A stretch of 48,412 nucleotides of DNA from Flavobacteriales bacterium (lineage in GTDB: Bacteria; Bacteroidota; Bacteroidia; NS11-12g; UBA955): assembly GCA_947457565.1 (NCBI GenBank), contig CANGWH010000009.1:1-48412 (forward strand), given 5' to 3'. Positions 23,679 to 33,023 of this stretch are shown piece by piece (the stretch's first letter is position 1; the number at the start of each line of letters is the position of its first letter). The notes below the pieces were generated by a model that saw only the letters and a program-made list of their open reading frames with translations, had not been told where the DNA came from and made no database searches. The translations under genes were made by a program, and so were the position numbers.

Positions 23679-24617
23679 ATGAACAACCAAGTACCAGAAT
23701 TGCAACAGCTAACGCAGCAGTATTTACTGTACTTGGAAAAAACAAAACGGATGTCCATCCACACCGTCACTGCTTACCAATTCGATTTGTCCCAATTTAT
23801 AAAATTCCTCGATGGAGAAGCTATTTCGGAACCTAAACAAATTAAATCAGGCATAATTCGCTCGTTTATGGCCAACTTACTAGAAGAAAATCTCACCCCA
23901 AGATCCGTACATCGCAAAATATCTTCTATCCGAGGTTGGTTCAAATTTATGCGCAAACAGGGAATTTTAACTTCGGACCCAATGGCGAAAGTCTTGCTAC
24001 CCAAAATGCCCAAAACCCTAGTTAAGGATATCCCCGCCACCGATTTAATGAACCTGTTTAACAGATTCCCTTGGAACGAAGAAGAACATGGTGAAAGAGA
24101 TCGACTATTATTACTGCTTTTCTACACCACAGGTATGCGTTTAAGCGAATTAATCAATTTGAAAGTCGCAGACATCGACTTCTACCGTGGATCACTCAAA
24201 GTCCTTGGAAAACGCAATAAAGAACGACTAATACCCATCCACCCCGAAACAAGCGATATTCTCAAGCAGTATTTAACAAACAGAAGTACCGAAGTAACCC
24301 ATAGTAGAAACCAACTCGCTAATAACGTCCACACTACAACACCGAACTACTTATTTCAACGAAACAATGGAGAGGCTCTATACCCCATTTTTGTTTACCG
24401 CTTGGTGAACAAGTACTTGAAGCTATTCTCTCACGCATCCAAAACCTCACCGCACGTTTTAAGACACTCCTTTGCTACCCACATGCTTAATAACGGCGCT
24501 AATCTACTAGCTATCAAAGATATTTTAGGTCATGCAAACCTAAGTGCAACGCAAGTTTACACCAAAAACTCTTTCGAAAAACTAAAGAAAATCCATCAAC
24601 TCCACCCCAGAGAATAA
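23679..24617 (+). CDS. xerC: Tyrosine recombinase XerC/XerD
   Basis: This 312-residue recombinase has an N-terminal SAM-like core-binding domain (about 1-105) and a catalytic domain. Catalytic residues are visible: Arg in TGMRLSEL, Lys in GKRNKER, His-x-x-Arg in PHVLRHSF, His in ILGHANL, and the nucleophile Tyr in TQVYTKN. It resolves chromosome dimers at dif in normal Bacteroidota. A position beside rpsU is a common arrangement in the phylum, supporting a housekeeping rather than a mobile-element role. Confidence 0.93.
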   Translation: MNNQVPELQQLTQQYLLYLEKTKRMSIHTVTAYQFDLSQFIKFLDGEAISEPKQIKSGIIRSFMANLLEENLTPRSVHRKISSIRGWFKFMRKQGILTSDPMAKVLLPKMPKTLVKDIPATDLMNLFNRFPWNEEEHGERDRLLLLLFYTTGMRLSELINLKVADIDFYRGSLKVLGKRNKERLIPIHPETSDILKQYLTNRSTEVTHSRNQLANNVHTTTPNYLFQRNNGEALYPIFVYRLVNKYLKLFSHASKTSPHVLRHSFATHMLNNGANLLAIKDILGHANLSATQVYTKNSFEKLKKIHQLHPRE

Positions 24618-24721
24618 TAGTTGAGGCAACCACAAAACATCAACCCCTATACAGCAACGGCAATCGCAAATGGGATACCTCTATCTACTGAAAAACAGCA
24701 AATGCCATCAAAATTTATTTA

Positions 24722-25138
24722 TTAATCAATGGTGGCCAAAACCTTCAATTCAATTGCAATTGGAGTTGGCAAACAATTAATTTCCAAGGTAGTTCTGCAC
24801 GGTTGATTTTCGGCAAAGTACTCTGCCCATAACTTATTATACGTAGGAAAGTCATCCTTCATGTTGGTCAAAAACACTGTTACATCAACAATTTTATCCC
24901 AACTGCTACCCGCGTCTTCCAATATCCATCGCACATTTTGAAAAACACTTCTCACTTGAGTTTCAATGTCATAACTAACGATTTCGCCAGCATCATTCAA
25001 CTCTACCCCTGGTATTTTTTTTGTTCCACGTTCACGAGGTCCTACCCCACTTAAATACAACATAGTTCCAACACGTTTAGCGTGCGGATACAAACCTACT
25101 GGCTCTGGAGCCTTACTGCTATTAATTCCGTCTGTCAT
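24722..25138 (-). CDS. RidA-family deaminase, 2-aminomuconate deaminase-like
   Basis: This 138-residue RidA/YjgF protein starts with the KAPEPVGLYPHAKRVG pattern, then LYLSGVGPRERGTKKIPGV and IVDVTVFLTNM, and ends PTPIAIELKV. This resembles the 2-aminomuconate deaminases of the kynurenine / 2-aminophenol pathways more than general RidA, which has R-x-x-x-x-V-A near the C-terminus. No other kynurenine-pathway gene is visible in the window, so the specific substrate is inference. It is a single gene convergent with xerC. Confidence 0.82.
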   Translation of the reverse strand: MTDGINSSKAPEPVGLYPHAKRVGTMLYLSGVGPRERGTKKIPGVELNDAGEIVSYDIETQVRSVFQNVRWILEDAGSSWDKIVDVTVFLTNMKDDFPTYNKLWAEYFAENQPCRTTLEINCLPTPIAIELKVLATID

Positions 25139-25295
25139 TGTATATAAATCAAAAAATTAATCTCTTAAACCCAATTATCAAAAACTATTTCTGCTATTAT
25201 CTATGGCAATGCAATTGTAATACTTCAATTGATTTAACCTTACATCTTAGTTACTAAAGCCTAACCGTTATTTCTCAGATATAAATCCGCGCTAA

Positions 25296-26579
25296 TTACT
25301 TCTTTTTGGTTGTTGGTGGGGGCCAAACATTCCCCTCATACTTCGTCACAGGTCGTTTTGGCGTAATTGGGGTAGTTGAAGCGGGTGTAGCAGGAGCACC
25401 AGTGCCGGTTGCCGATGATGAAGGTGTCCCAGTTGTGCCTCCCACAGTACCAACGGCAGGCTTACCTGTTGAGCCAGAGCCAACTGCACCCCCTTTGGGA
25501 GCCTTTACCACAGGCCAACCCAGAGGCGTTTTATACAACACAACTCCATAATTTGAACCTTGTGCTTCCATAGCACCAACTACAGCAATACGACGGTTAT
25601 TATGCGAAAATTGAGCACACTGCGCATTGCTGATTATCCCTTTAAAAATAGCAACACAATTACCGGTTTCTACATTCCAAACCCTGGTCTCACCATCATT
25701 ACAAGCACTTACTACATATTTTCCATCTTTGGAAAAATGCACACTATTGATCTTCCAAGTATGACCTTCAAATTTCTTTACAACAGCGCCGGTTGTAACA
25801 TCCCAAACAATCACCGTCTTATCCAAACTACCACTGGCCATTAACTTTTTATTGGCACTTAAATCCAAACAAGTAACGCCTGCCGTATGACCTTTGTAGG
25901 AACGCACTAATGTTTTCGCAAAATCAATCACTTCAATATCAGCCGAAGAACTGGCAACCACATACAATTGCTTTGTACCCGACGACAACAAAAAATCATT
26001 AATTGGCTTTCCGTAGCTTATGAATTTTGGCTTCATATTGTTCAACGGCTGCGCAACATCATACATCCTCAATGTCCCATCCAAGGATGCTGTATAGGCA
26101 AATTTGCCACCACCATCAAACCTCACAGCTGTAACAACATCCTTATGATCTTCTGTACGGAAAACCAAATCACCGGTAGTTACATCATTTACTCGAAACC
26201 CAAAATCTTTAGATCCACTACCCAGCCATTTTCCCTCTTTGTCAAAGGCCAATGTAGTTACCGCTGATCGATATCCTGCAAAAGTCTTAACAACAGTGCC
26301 CGTGCCCGTAATGGAATCCAATTGATAAACCAATACTTTGTTATCCCAACCTCCAGAAGCCATAAATTTACCGTTAGAGGAATAGGCAACAGCATTCGCA
26401 TAATTACTATGCCCCATTACCTTCTGTTGAATAACAAATCCGCTATCAATCACAATGGGAGATGCCGGTGGAGGTGTTGGTTTTTTTGGTTGTGCCTGAA
26501 GCGCCAAACTCCCTGACAACGAAGCTATTACCGAAAATGGAGCAATGGCAATACCTAAGGTTCGATGCAAGAATTTCAT
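25296..26579 (-). CDS. Secreted WD40-repeat protein
   Basis: ATG 26579 is chosen (427 residues), since it gives a clean signal peptide (KFLHRTLGIAIAPFSVIASLSGSLALQAQ region) and lies six bases after a consensus -7 box that the longer frame would include. After PKKPTPPPAS come about six to seven WD40 repeats (GHSNYANAVAYSSNG, GHTAGVTCLDLSANK with SGSLDKTVIVWD, GHTWKINSVHFSKDG with SACNDGETRVWN). A Gly/Thr/Pro-rich C-terminal tail ends in PPPTTKKK. The propeller probably binds a partner outside the cytoplasm; no enzymatic motif is visible. Confidence 0.9.
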   Translation of the reverse strand: MKFLHRTLGIAIAPFSVIASLSGSLALQAQPKKPTPPPASPIVIDSGFVIQQKVMGHSNYANAVAYSSNGKFMASGGWDNKVLVYQLDSITGTGTVVKTFAGYRSAVTTLAFDKEGKWLGSGSKDFGFRVNDVTTGDLVFRTEDHKDVVTAVRFDGGGKFAYTASLDGTLRMYDVAQPLNNMKPKFISYGKPINDFLLSSGTKQLYVVASSSADIEVIDFAKTLVRSYKGHTAGVTCLDLSANKKLMASGSLDKTVIVWDVTTGAVVKKFEGHTWKINSVHFSKDGKYVVSACNDGETRVWNVETGNCVAIFKGIISNAQCAQFSHNNRRIAVVGAMEAQGSNYGVVLYKTPLGWPVVKAPKGGAVGSGSTGKPAVGTVGGTTGTPSSSATGTGAPATPASTTPITPKRPVTKYEGNVWPPPTTKKK

Positions 26580-26585
26580 AGTAAT

Positions 26586-26593
26586 CAAATTTA
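26586..26593 (-). promoter_or_regulatory. -7 element TAAATTTG of the WD40 gene
   Basis: The minus strand reads TAAATTTG at 26593-26586, an exact TAnnTTTG, six bases before ATG 26579. No matching -33 was found. It argues against the upstream in-frame start. Confidence 0.45.
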
Positions 26594-26645
26594 AGCCAAA
26601 ATCCCTAATAATCATTTGCTTGTGGAAAATCTCGTTAAAACAACC

Positions 26646-28025
26646 CTATTCTTCGATTACTTTTTCTACAAATTTCACTCCATATTCTTCCAACTTTGGC
26701 AATATTGCGGCATACCAGCGTTTGCCCCACGGCATTTGAACCCCTGATTCTGTCTTTGAACCATCCAAATACGCAACTAGCCCCATAGCCAAAGGCAAGC
26801 CTACCGTTTTGGCCATAGCCGTTCTATCACCACCCTCACCAATAACTTGCAAACTTGAGGCAATCACTTTCCTCCAACCTAACCCATTTACTAATACAAA
26901 ACGATGAAACATTACCACCTCATCCCTATCCTCTTCACCCAACCTCCAACAAACCAATAATAATTGCTCCAGATACTGAGCCGCCGATTTTCCACCAAAC
27001 CAACCTGCATCTGAATCTATGCTGGATCTCCAAAATATATCTTCTCCCAACGGCAACCAAGCTAATTTCTCCAACAACTCGTCTTCAATTCCACTCTTTC
27101 GAAGCGACTCAATCCACTCAGCTTTGTCTCCAAAACCTGTAAAATAGGTAAACGCCTCAGACGAAGACGTTATACTTGCGGGCAATTTGTTGGTTGAATC
27201 CGTTAAATGCGCCAAAATTAACTGTTGCCATGCGGCGCAATAACCCCGTCTTCGCAATGTACCACGCAGTAATTTATCAGTTTCATCCAGCCCATAAATA
27301 GTTGAATAACCCAAACTATCTCGGTTGGCATAAACATCAAATTCACCAATCCCAGGAATATTAATAGAATCGGCATGAGCAAATAATTCCTTGGGAGAAA
27401 TCCGAACCACAACTCCTTCTTCCCGGTAAATACTATCACTACCCTGCCCCGCTAATATAACATTGGTTGGATTCCAAGAAAATTTATACCCCCACGGATT
27501 ATCAGTACAATCTTGATAGTATACTAGCCCTCCACAATGACTCTCAAAGGAAACAATTTTCCATTGCTGGTCTACTTCTAATGTATTGTTTTCGTGACGA
27601 ATTTTATCCAAAATCACATTGGCCGATAAATGATCAATTCCAGGATCTAAGCCCAATTCATTCATCAATAAAACGCCGCGTTCTTTGGCCAAAGAATCCA
27701 AGGCACGCATGTCAGTTGAAATATACGAAGCTGTAAAAACGGGAACTCCGCATGCAATACCAAGCTTCGCTACCGATAAATGCATCGAAGGTGGCAATAA
27801 ACTAACAACCGCTTGGTGATCAATTATAATGCTCTCCAACCCATCCAAATCTGTTAAATCCACCTGCCACAAATTAACCCCATCATTTAATTTAAATGAA
27901 TGCTGCAATCGAGTAAAATCTCGATCACAAACGGTTAACAACCAACCTCGATCTTGGCAAATATCCGCTAAATATTCAATCAAATATCCGGCACTTCTCC
28001 CTGCACCCAACACTAAAATATTCAT
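26646..28025 (-). CDS. Saccharopine dehydrogenase-like (Lys9-type) oxidoreductase
   Basis: This 459-residue protein has an N-terminal Rossmann fold (ILVLGAGRSAGYL, then acidic VCDRD) and the saccharopine reductase C-terminal fold (NELGLDPGIDHLSA and ESHCGGLVYY). In lysine degradation such enzymes make or split saccharopine with NAD(P). In Bacteroidota the role may be lysine catabolism, but no LysDH/AASS partner is seen here. Its ATG overlaps the TGA of the upstream TrmH-family gene (28022-28025), showing translational coupling and the end position in a five-gene operon. Confidence 0.88.
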   Translation of the reverse strand: MNILVLGAGRSAGYLIEYLADICQDRGWLLTVCDRDFTRLQHSFKLNDGVNLWQVDLTDLDGLESIIIDHQAVVSLLPPSMHLSVAKLGIACGVPVFTASYISTDMRALDSLAKERGVLLMNELGLDPGIDHLSANVILDKIRHENNTLEVDQQWKIVSFESHCGGLVYYQDCTDNPWGYKFSWNPTNVILAGQGSDSIYREEGVVVRISPKELFAHADSINIPGIGEFDVYANRDSLGYSTIYGLDETDKLLRGTLRRRGYCAAWQQLILAHLTDSTNKLPASITSSSEAFTYFTGFGDKAEWIESLRKSGIEDELLEKLAWLPLGEDIFWRSSIDSDAGWFGGKSAAQYLEQLLLVCWRLGEEDRDEVVMFHRFVLVNGLGWRKVIASSLQVIGEGGDRTAMAKTVGLPLAMGLVAYLDGSKTESGVQMPWGKRWYAAILPKLEEYGVKFVEKVIEE

Positions 28026-28840
28026 AGCGCCGCTCTCTCTCCCTTCTGTCTTACCGATTCATACATCAACAAAGCAGCCGCTACCGACACATTTAAACTA
28101 TCAACTTCTCCATGCATTGGGATTTGGATATTGTTAACCTTTCCCCTCCAAAATTCAGAAACACCGTGATGCTCTGCACCAACAATAATTAGTCCACCGC
28201 CCCCTAAATTAACCTCGTAACAACTACTAGAATCCTCCATGAATGTGCCATACAACGTAAGTGTATTCTCTTTTGCCGTTGCCCACAGCTGCTCTTTGTT
28301 AACACTCAACACAGGCACGGTAAATACCGCACCTAAACTATTCCTTATAACTTGTGGATGCAACAAATCAACCAACCCATCGCAAACCACTACTCCGGTT
28401 ATACCCGATGCATCTGCTGTTCTAAGTATTGCACCCAAGTTTCCTGGCTTTTCAACCGATTCAACGGCCAACCAAATTTCCTCTGGGGCAGGATTCCACC
28501 GTTGTTCAAATCGATCGTCTTGTTGAAAAACCGCGATTGCATTAGTCCCTGTTTTCCTCACCACTAACTTTTCCCAAGGCATTTCCGTCAATTCCAGAAA
28601 CTCAGCTTCCAAAGTAGGAAATTCCACCAATTTCAATAATTCATCCCACCCAATCCCTTGCTGAGGTTTGGCCAAAGTCACCAATTTAAACCCTCCCCGA
28701 ATAGCCGTTCTAATCTCTACAATTCCTTCAACTACAAATAAACCCCGCGATTGTCTTACTTTATTCTTTTCAATCAACAACTGTACTTCCTTTAACCATG
28801 GATTTTGGTTGCTTGATATAACCTTGGGCAAACGATTCAT
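28022..28840 (-). CDS. TrmH/SpoU-family RNA 2'-O-methyltransferase
   Basis: This 272-residue SPOUT enzyme has an N-terminal substrate-binding domain (LIEKNKVRQSRGLFVVEG) and three knot motifs: EKPGNLGAILRTAD, VGAEHHGVS and SLNVSVAAALLMYE. It resembles the RlmB/TsnR-type rRNA or tRNA methyltransferases. The exact nucleotide is not predictable. The gene is five bases downstream of the DUF4199-like gene. Confidence 0.93.
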   Translation of the reverse strand: MNRLPKVISSNQNPWLKEVQLLIEKNKVRQSRGLFVVEGIVEIRTAIRGGFKLVTLAKPQQGIGWDELLKLVEFPTLEAEFLELTEMPWEKLVVRKTGTNAIAVFQQDDRFEQRWNPAPEEIWLAVESVEKPGNLGAILRTADASGITGVVVCDGLVDLLHPQVIRNSLGAVFTVPVLSVNKEQLWATAKENTLTLYGTFMEDSSSCYEVNLGGGGLIIVGAEHHGVSEFWRGKVNNIQIPMHGEVDSLNVSVAAALLMYESVRQKGERAAL

Positions 28841-28845
28841 AAAAT

Positions 28846-29466
28846 CTATGACTGATTATCTACCCAATGAAAATTCTTCTTTCTACGTAAAAATGCTGCT
28901 ACAACCAATCCAACCAATCCATTAACAAACAATTTGTTCGAAACCTCTACCAACATATTTTTAAATGAGGCCAAGTCTAATTGCCGAATTTCATTGATAG
29001 CAAAATCAATTTGATCATTATCGAATCCCAAAACGGCATAGGTATTCTTAATTTGTTCAATTCGCAAGTTCTTTGTTTGCTCAATTAAGGTAACATCTAC
29101 CCAATTCATCAAGATAAAATCAGCTAAACCCGATAACAATAGGGCTATCATCAAAACACGGATGCAGCTGCCAAAAGCATTCCAAAAACCAAAAACTCCA
29201 TTCCTTACCTTACTGTCATTCTCGCCAATGACACCAAAATAAGAGCCCCCGTTAGACTCCCAGTGCCTGCGATCGGTTTGTGTGCCAATTACCATAGCTA
29301 CAATAAGCACTAATCCTGTTACTAAACCGAAAGCCGGAGCGTACACAAACTCCCAGCTATTACTCTTATAAATCACCAACTTGCTAACAAACACTAACAA
29401 ACCAGCAATAAATCCCTGAATATAGGATGGCAATAATTTAAAAGCGAAATTGCGAAAATTAAACAT
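28846..29466 (-). CDS. DUF4199-like membrane protein
   Basis: This 206-residue protein has about four hydrophobic segments: IQGFIAGLLVFVSKLVI, FGLVTGLVLIVAMVIG, RVLMIALLLSGLADFILMNW and NGLVGLVVAAFL. A charged extracytoplasmic or cytoplasmic loop lies between helices 3 and 4. The pattern and position next to a dihydroorotase-like gene match Bacteroidota DUF4199 proteins. Function is unknown. Its start overlaps the end of the dihydroorotase-like gene by eight bases. Confidence 0.7.
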   Translation of the reverse strand: MFNFRNFAFKLLPSYIQGFIAGLLVFVSKLVIYKSNSWEFVYAPAFGLVTGLVLIVAMVIGTQTDRRHWESNGGSYFGVIGENDSKVRNGVFGFWNAFGSCIRVLMIALLLSGLADFILMNWVDVTLIEQTKNLRIEQIKNTYAVLGFDNDQIDFAINEIRQLDLASFKNMLVEVSNKLFVNGLVGLVVAAFLRRKKNFHWVDNQS

Positions 29467-30736
29467 TTTTTGCCTCCATGTAACAACTATGTATCATCGT
29501 TCCTTTAATTCTTCCTGGCAATATCCTGCCCATAAATGGCACATTCCAAGCAATTGACCCATGCTTCCCAGCAGTTATCTCAGTAGTTTCTTTCGTGCTA
29601 AAAAATGTAAATATAGCATCGGAACCTACTGCAATTTCATGGGGTTGTGCACCAATAAATTCTGCGTTTTTCTTGGTTAATAACAACAACCAAATATCCA
29701 TTGTTGCTTCACCAAAAACTTCCAATAACATCGGGAAGGTATAACTCAACGTTGCTGCGCCCCATGCCGAATAATCAAATTCTACTTTTTTACTTTCGAT
29801 ATCCTCAGGATGATGATTACTAAAAACTGCATCAATCACACCATCCAAAACCGCCTGGCGTAACGCACTGCGATCCTTGTCCGAGCGCAAGGGTGGTAAT
29901 ACCTTTAAATTCTCATCAAATTCTGCAATATCCTCATCCACCGCATATAAATTCAACACAGCAACCGCTCCCTTAACTGCAAGCCCAGCCTCTTTGGCCC
30001 CTTTAATCATTTGCACCGATTCGGCAGCGCTTAACCCTAAACTACGCAACTGCGTCTGATTGTATTGAGCCAAATGCAAATCAACCGATAATTCAATCGT
30101 CTCCGCTATAGTTGAAATACCCTTCAACCCCAAATGTAAATTAACAATTCCTTCGTGAATCTTCCCCTCTGTGCTTAACGACCTATTCAATGGATAATTC
30201 ATGTAAATCAAACCCAGAGAATTACAATATTGCATCAATTTCTGACGGAGACCCGCAGAGGATGATGCCTGCATACCGTCGCAAAATGCAGTTGCCCCAA
30301 CGGCCGCCATTTCCGCAACTTCCGCCATTTCTTTGCCCTCACCCTTTACCGAAGCCAAACCAATAGGATGTAATGTAGCACGCTGGTTTCTTCCTTGATG
30401 CCTTACTTGAGCAATAACCGATTCATTGTCTGGCTTTGGCGAACTCCCTGCTAACGCATAAACATCAGTAAATCCTCCAATCTGCGCCGCCCGAGTATAA
30501 CTAACAATCGTCTCTTTCCATGGCTCTCCCGGTTCTGGACAAACCCCATAAGGATCTACCCATCCCGCCGAAACCCAGTATCCAGACATATCCAAATATT
30601 CATTCCCAGAGGACATCAAATTCTCTCCAATTTCATGCAGCTTTCCATCTACAACCAACAGGTCCACTTCTCTGCGATGAAGCTCATGTCCAGGTGCAAA
30701 CAAGCGAGCATTTTTTATAAAAACAGAATGACTCAT
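29459..30736 (-). CDS. Dihydroorotase homologue lacking metal ligands (pseudo-enzyme)
   Basis: This 425-residue amidohydrolase-fold protein aligns with PyrC-type dihydroorotases over its length (KETIVSYTRAAQIGGFTDVY; LKVLPPLRSDKDR; SNHHPEDIESKKVEFD). The canonical D-x-H-x-H-L-R at the first metal site is replaced: the segment GWVDPYGVCPEPG (58-70) has Tyr63 and Val65 for the two histidines and Pro67 for the arginine. The later histidine pair is also missing (AVAVLNLY where PHHL is expected). Catalysis is unlikely. Related catalytically silent PyrC' proteins in other bacteria hold aspartate carbamoyltransferase together. It lies in an operon with a BatA-domain protein and a DUF4199-like protein, a recurring Bacteroidota context. 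Confidence 0.85.
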   Translation of the reverse strand: MSHSVFIKNARLFAPGHELHRREVDLLVVDGKLHEIGENLMSSGNEYLDMSGYWVSAGWVDPYGVCPEPGEPWKETIVSYTRAAQIGGFTDVYALAGSSPKPDNESVIAQVRHQGRNQRATLHPIGLASVKGEGKEMAEVAEMAAVGATAFCDGMQASSSAGLRQKLMQYCNSLGLIYMNYPLNRSLSTEGKIHEGIVNLHLGLKGISTIAETIELSVDLHLAQYNQTQLRSLGLSAAESVQMIKGAKEAGLAVKGAVAVLNLYAVDEDIAEFDENLKVLPPLRSDKDRSALRQAVLDGVIDAVFSNHHPEDIESKKVEFDYSAWGAATLSYTFPMLLEVFGEATMDIWLLLLTKKNAEFIGAQPHEIAVGSDAIFTFFSTKETTEITAGKHGSIAWNVPFMGRILPGRIKGTMIHSCYMEAKNV

Positions 30737-30766
30737 TTCAATACAATTTTAAATCTTAACTTTTAT

Positions 30767-32929
30767 TTATCCTTGTTTAATCGACATATTTTTAACCCGT
30801 TGAAGAATTACCTCAACAATTAGAAAGAAAACTGAAATCCATAAGCATATAGCCCATGTATTATTACCATCGGATTTATCTGTGGCCTGTTTTACGGCAC
30901 CATAATCCAACTGTTGAATATTACTAATCCCTAACAAATCAACCATTGCTTGCACCTCCGTTAACTCTTTCAAACCACTCTCTATCCTGCCATAATTCAA
31001 AGCAAGTAACCTGCGGCTTCCATCAGACTCTATCGAATAAAACCCCGGCAATTCAGGTTGATCACCTAAATAAACACCGCCCATTCCGCTTAATTCCTGT
31101 TGCCATTCTTTTATCCAACTTGACTTTTCTAATAATCCTAATTTATCATCCAATTGCATACCCAAATAGCCCAAAGCTACCCCTCGATCCTTGGATGGAT
31201 TTAAGCCAGGAATCGCAACCATGGTTTCAGATTTCACCAACCCGTACAAATTAAAGTTGCGCTTATTATTTGCCGATACTATTTCCGTAAACACAGGTAA
31301 AACCCAAGGAGATTTCATCCAAGCTTCCGAACCTCGTTGCAAAACACTGGCCCAAATCCAGTAACTACCACTGCCCCAATTCCGTTGAAGCAATAAAATC
31401 TCACCATTTTCACCCGTTAAAATTGAATTAAAATCGGCTACATCGTTAAAAATAAGTCGATGGGTAATTGTAGGAGTCGATGTTCCCGCATCCGGCAATT
31501 TTGAAAACGCCCCTTTAAACACCGGGTGCGAAAACCCATTCTTGTCGATATGAAAATCTCCCGCCTGATTCTTCATCTCCAAGGGGCCGAAAGGACTAAT
31601 TGCAATCCGACTTCTAGAATCTGAAACATCAGTGAACAATTGAAATACCACCCCACCTAGATCCATAAAATCTTTCAATACGCCTTGTTCCGCTGCCGTC
31701 AATGGATTACTATGCAACAAACATAATGCTTGTAGGTTTCTCAATGAATTCAAAGAAATTGGTCTAGTAATAGTTTCAATAGTTGCTGACTGCTGCACCG
31801 AAAACAACCGTTGAAACTCAGAATTAACCCCCAACATCCCAATTCTAAGATTCCATTGTGGAGTACTATGTAAGTACAAGTGATCATCCCAAGGGAAATC
31901 ATCCGGTGACTTCTCCACTACAAAACCTTGACCCGTTAATTTTCTATTTCCTTTGTTCTTTTCACTGAGGTCTTCCTTGATACTAATTGGTAATTCAATG
32001 ATGGAAGACTCATTTGCCGCCAACTGAAGACTCTTATTACTCAATATAGTTCCCTGAGATTTCAACGAAACGGAAACATCCGCTGCATCGCCCCCATAAT
32101 TTATCAACCGTACCTTAACGGCAGGAACTGAGGAAGTGTCACCTCCTAAATTAGTAAATGCCGTATCTATACTAACATTATTAACTTTAGCTAATGGATA
32201 ACGAATTATTTGCCATTGCTCTTGGTTTCTTGGGTTTATTGAAATCCCGCGACTCAATGAACCCGAGTCTGCATTATTCTTTAATTTAACACGCTGTTCT
32301 TGAGACACCAAGCCCCTGAAACTGGATTTTTCTACATCGGTAAAAACCATTACTCGGGTACGATCTCGTAGAACATTATAGTTTGATTCCCCAACTACTA
32401 TAGCTCGCTCAACCTGATCTCTCCATTGTTGCCATCCATTGTATTGAACCGAACATTCAAGCGAATCAATCATGGAAGCGATTTCTGGTGCAGACAACCA
32501 CCCTGTGCCCTCATCCCTGGATTGTGTCACCACATACACCAATTGATTTGATTGTAATCCCAATAAAAATTGCTGTATTTCTGCCTTCATTTTATCAAAG
32601 GCAGTGCCATCAGTACCCTGAACATTGGCCGAAAGCGAATTGTCAATAACAAGAATAAAACGATCAAATCCACGCTTATCAGAATTGTTCGAATTACAAG
32701 CGGGAAGAGCAAATGCTAATATCAAAAAAAGTAGCGCTAATGTTCGAACAAGCCAAATCAACCAATTCTGTATTTTTTTCTGCTGTTGTGCTGCTTGTAA
32801 TCGTTGCATTAACCGATAAACCCCGGGAAATGCCAGTATCCGTGTACGTTGAAAATTAATAAGATGAATCAACAAAGGGATTATCAGCAAAAACAAAAAC
32901 CAAAGTATATGCGGCTGCTGAAAATTCAT
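30767..32929 (-). CDS. BatA-domain (N-terminal double-transmembrane) protein with vWA-like region
   Basis: This 720-residue protein starts with the BatA aerotolerance N-terminal domain: two helices (about 7-25 and 56-78) around the LINFQRTRILAFPGVYRLM linker. A von Willebrand A-like start follows, with D96-NS98-LS100 fitting the DxSxS metal site. A glutamine-amidotransferase-like region and a C-terminal helix (AICLWISVFFLIVEVIL) complete it. Such proteins are common in Bacteroidota, with unknown function in envelope assembly or stress. It is first in the five-gene operon and lies 30 bases ahead of the dihydroorotase-like gene. Confidence 0.88.
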   Translation of the reverse strand: MNFQQPHILWFLFLLIIPLLIHLINFQRTRILAFPGVYRLMQRLQAAQQQKKIQNWLIWLVRTLALLFLILAFALPACNSNNSDKRGFDRFILVIDNSLSANVQGTDGTAFDKMKAEIQQFLLGLQSNQLVYVVTQSRDEGTGWLSAPEIASMIDSLECSVQYNGWQQWRDQVERAIVVGESNYNVLRDRTRVMVFTDVEKSSFRGLVSQEQRVKLKNNADSGSLSRGISINPRNQEQWQIIRYPLAKVNNVSIDTAFTNLGGDTSSVPAVKVRLINYGGDAADVSVSLKSQGTILSNKSLQLAANESSIIELPISIKEDLSEKNKGNRKLTGQGFVVEKSPDDFPWDDHLYLHSTPQWNLRIGMLGVNSEFQRLFSVQQSATIETITRPISLNSLRNLQALCLLHSNPLTAAEQGVLKDFMDLGGVVFQLFTDVSDSRSRIAISPFGPLEMKNQAGDFHIDKNGFSHPVFKGAFSKLPDAGTSTPTITHRLIFNDVADFNSILTGENGEILLLQRNWGSGSYWIWASVLQRGSEAWMKSPWVLPVFTEIVSANNKRNFNLYGLVKSETMVAIPGLNPSKDRGVALGYLGMQLDDKLGLLEKSSWIKEWQQELSGMGGVYLGDQPELPGFYSIESDGSRRLLALNYGRIESGLKELTEVQAMVDLLGISNIQQLDYGAVKQATDKSDGNNTWAICLWISVFFLIVEVILQRVKNMSIKQG

Positions 32930-33023
32930 TGAACTGCGAATTTACGCAATTAATAGAGGCCAACCATCGATGACCTTTTGCAAAAATCGCAAAAACATTT
33001 GGTGCGAAAACCCAAAAACAAGC

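Noticed and set aside
23679-24617. The tyrosine recombinase as a sign of an integrated mobile element.
   Set aside because: Sequence and position beside rpsU fit housekeeping XerC; no attachment-site repeats or phage genes lie nearby.
32930-33023. A-rich repeated GCAAAAATCGCAAAAAC upstream of the BatA gene.
   Set aside because: The repeat is short and A/T-rich, without a stable hairpin or a match to a known element.
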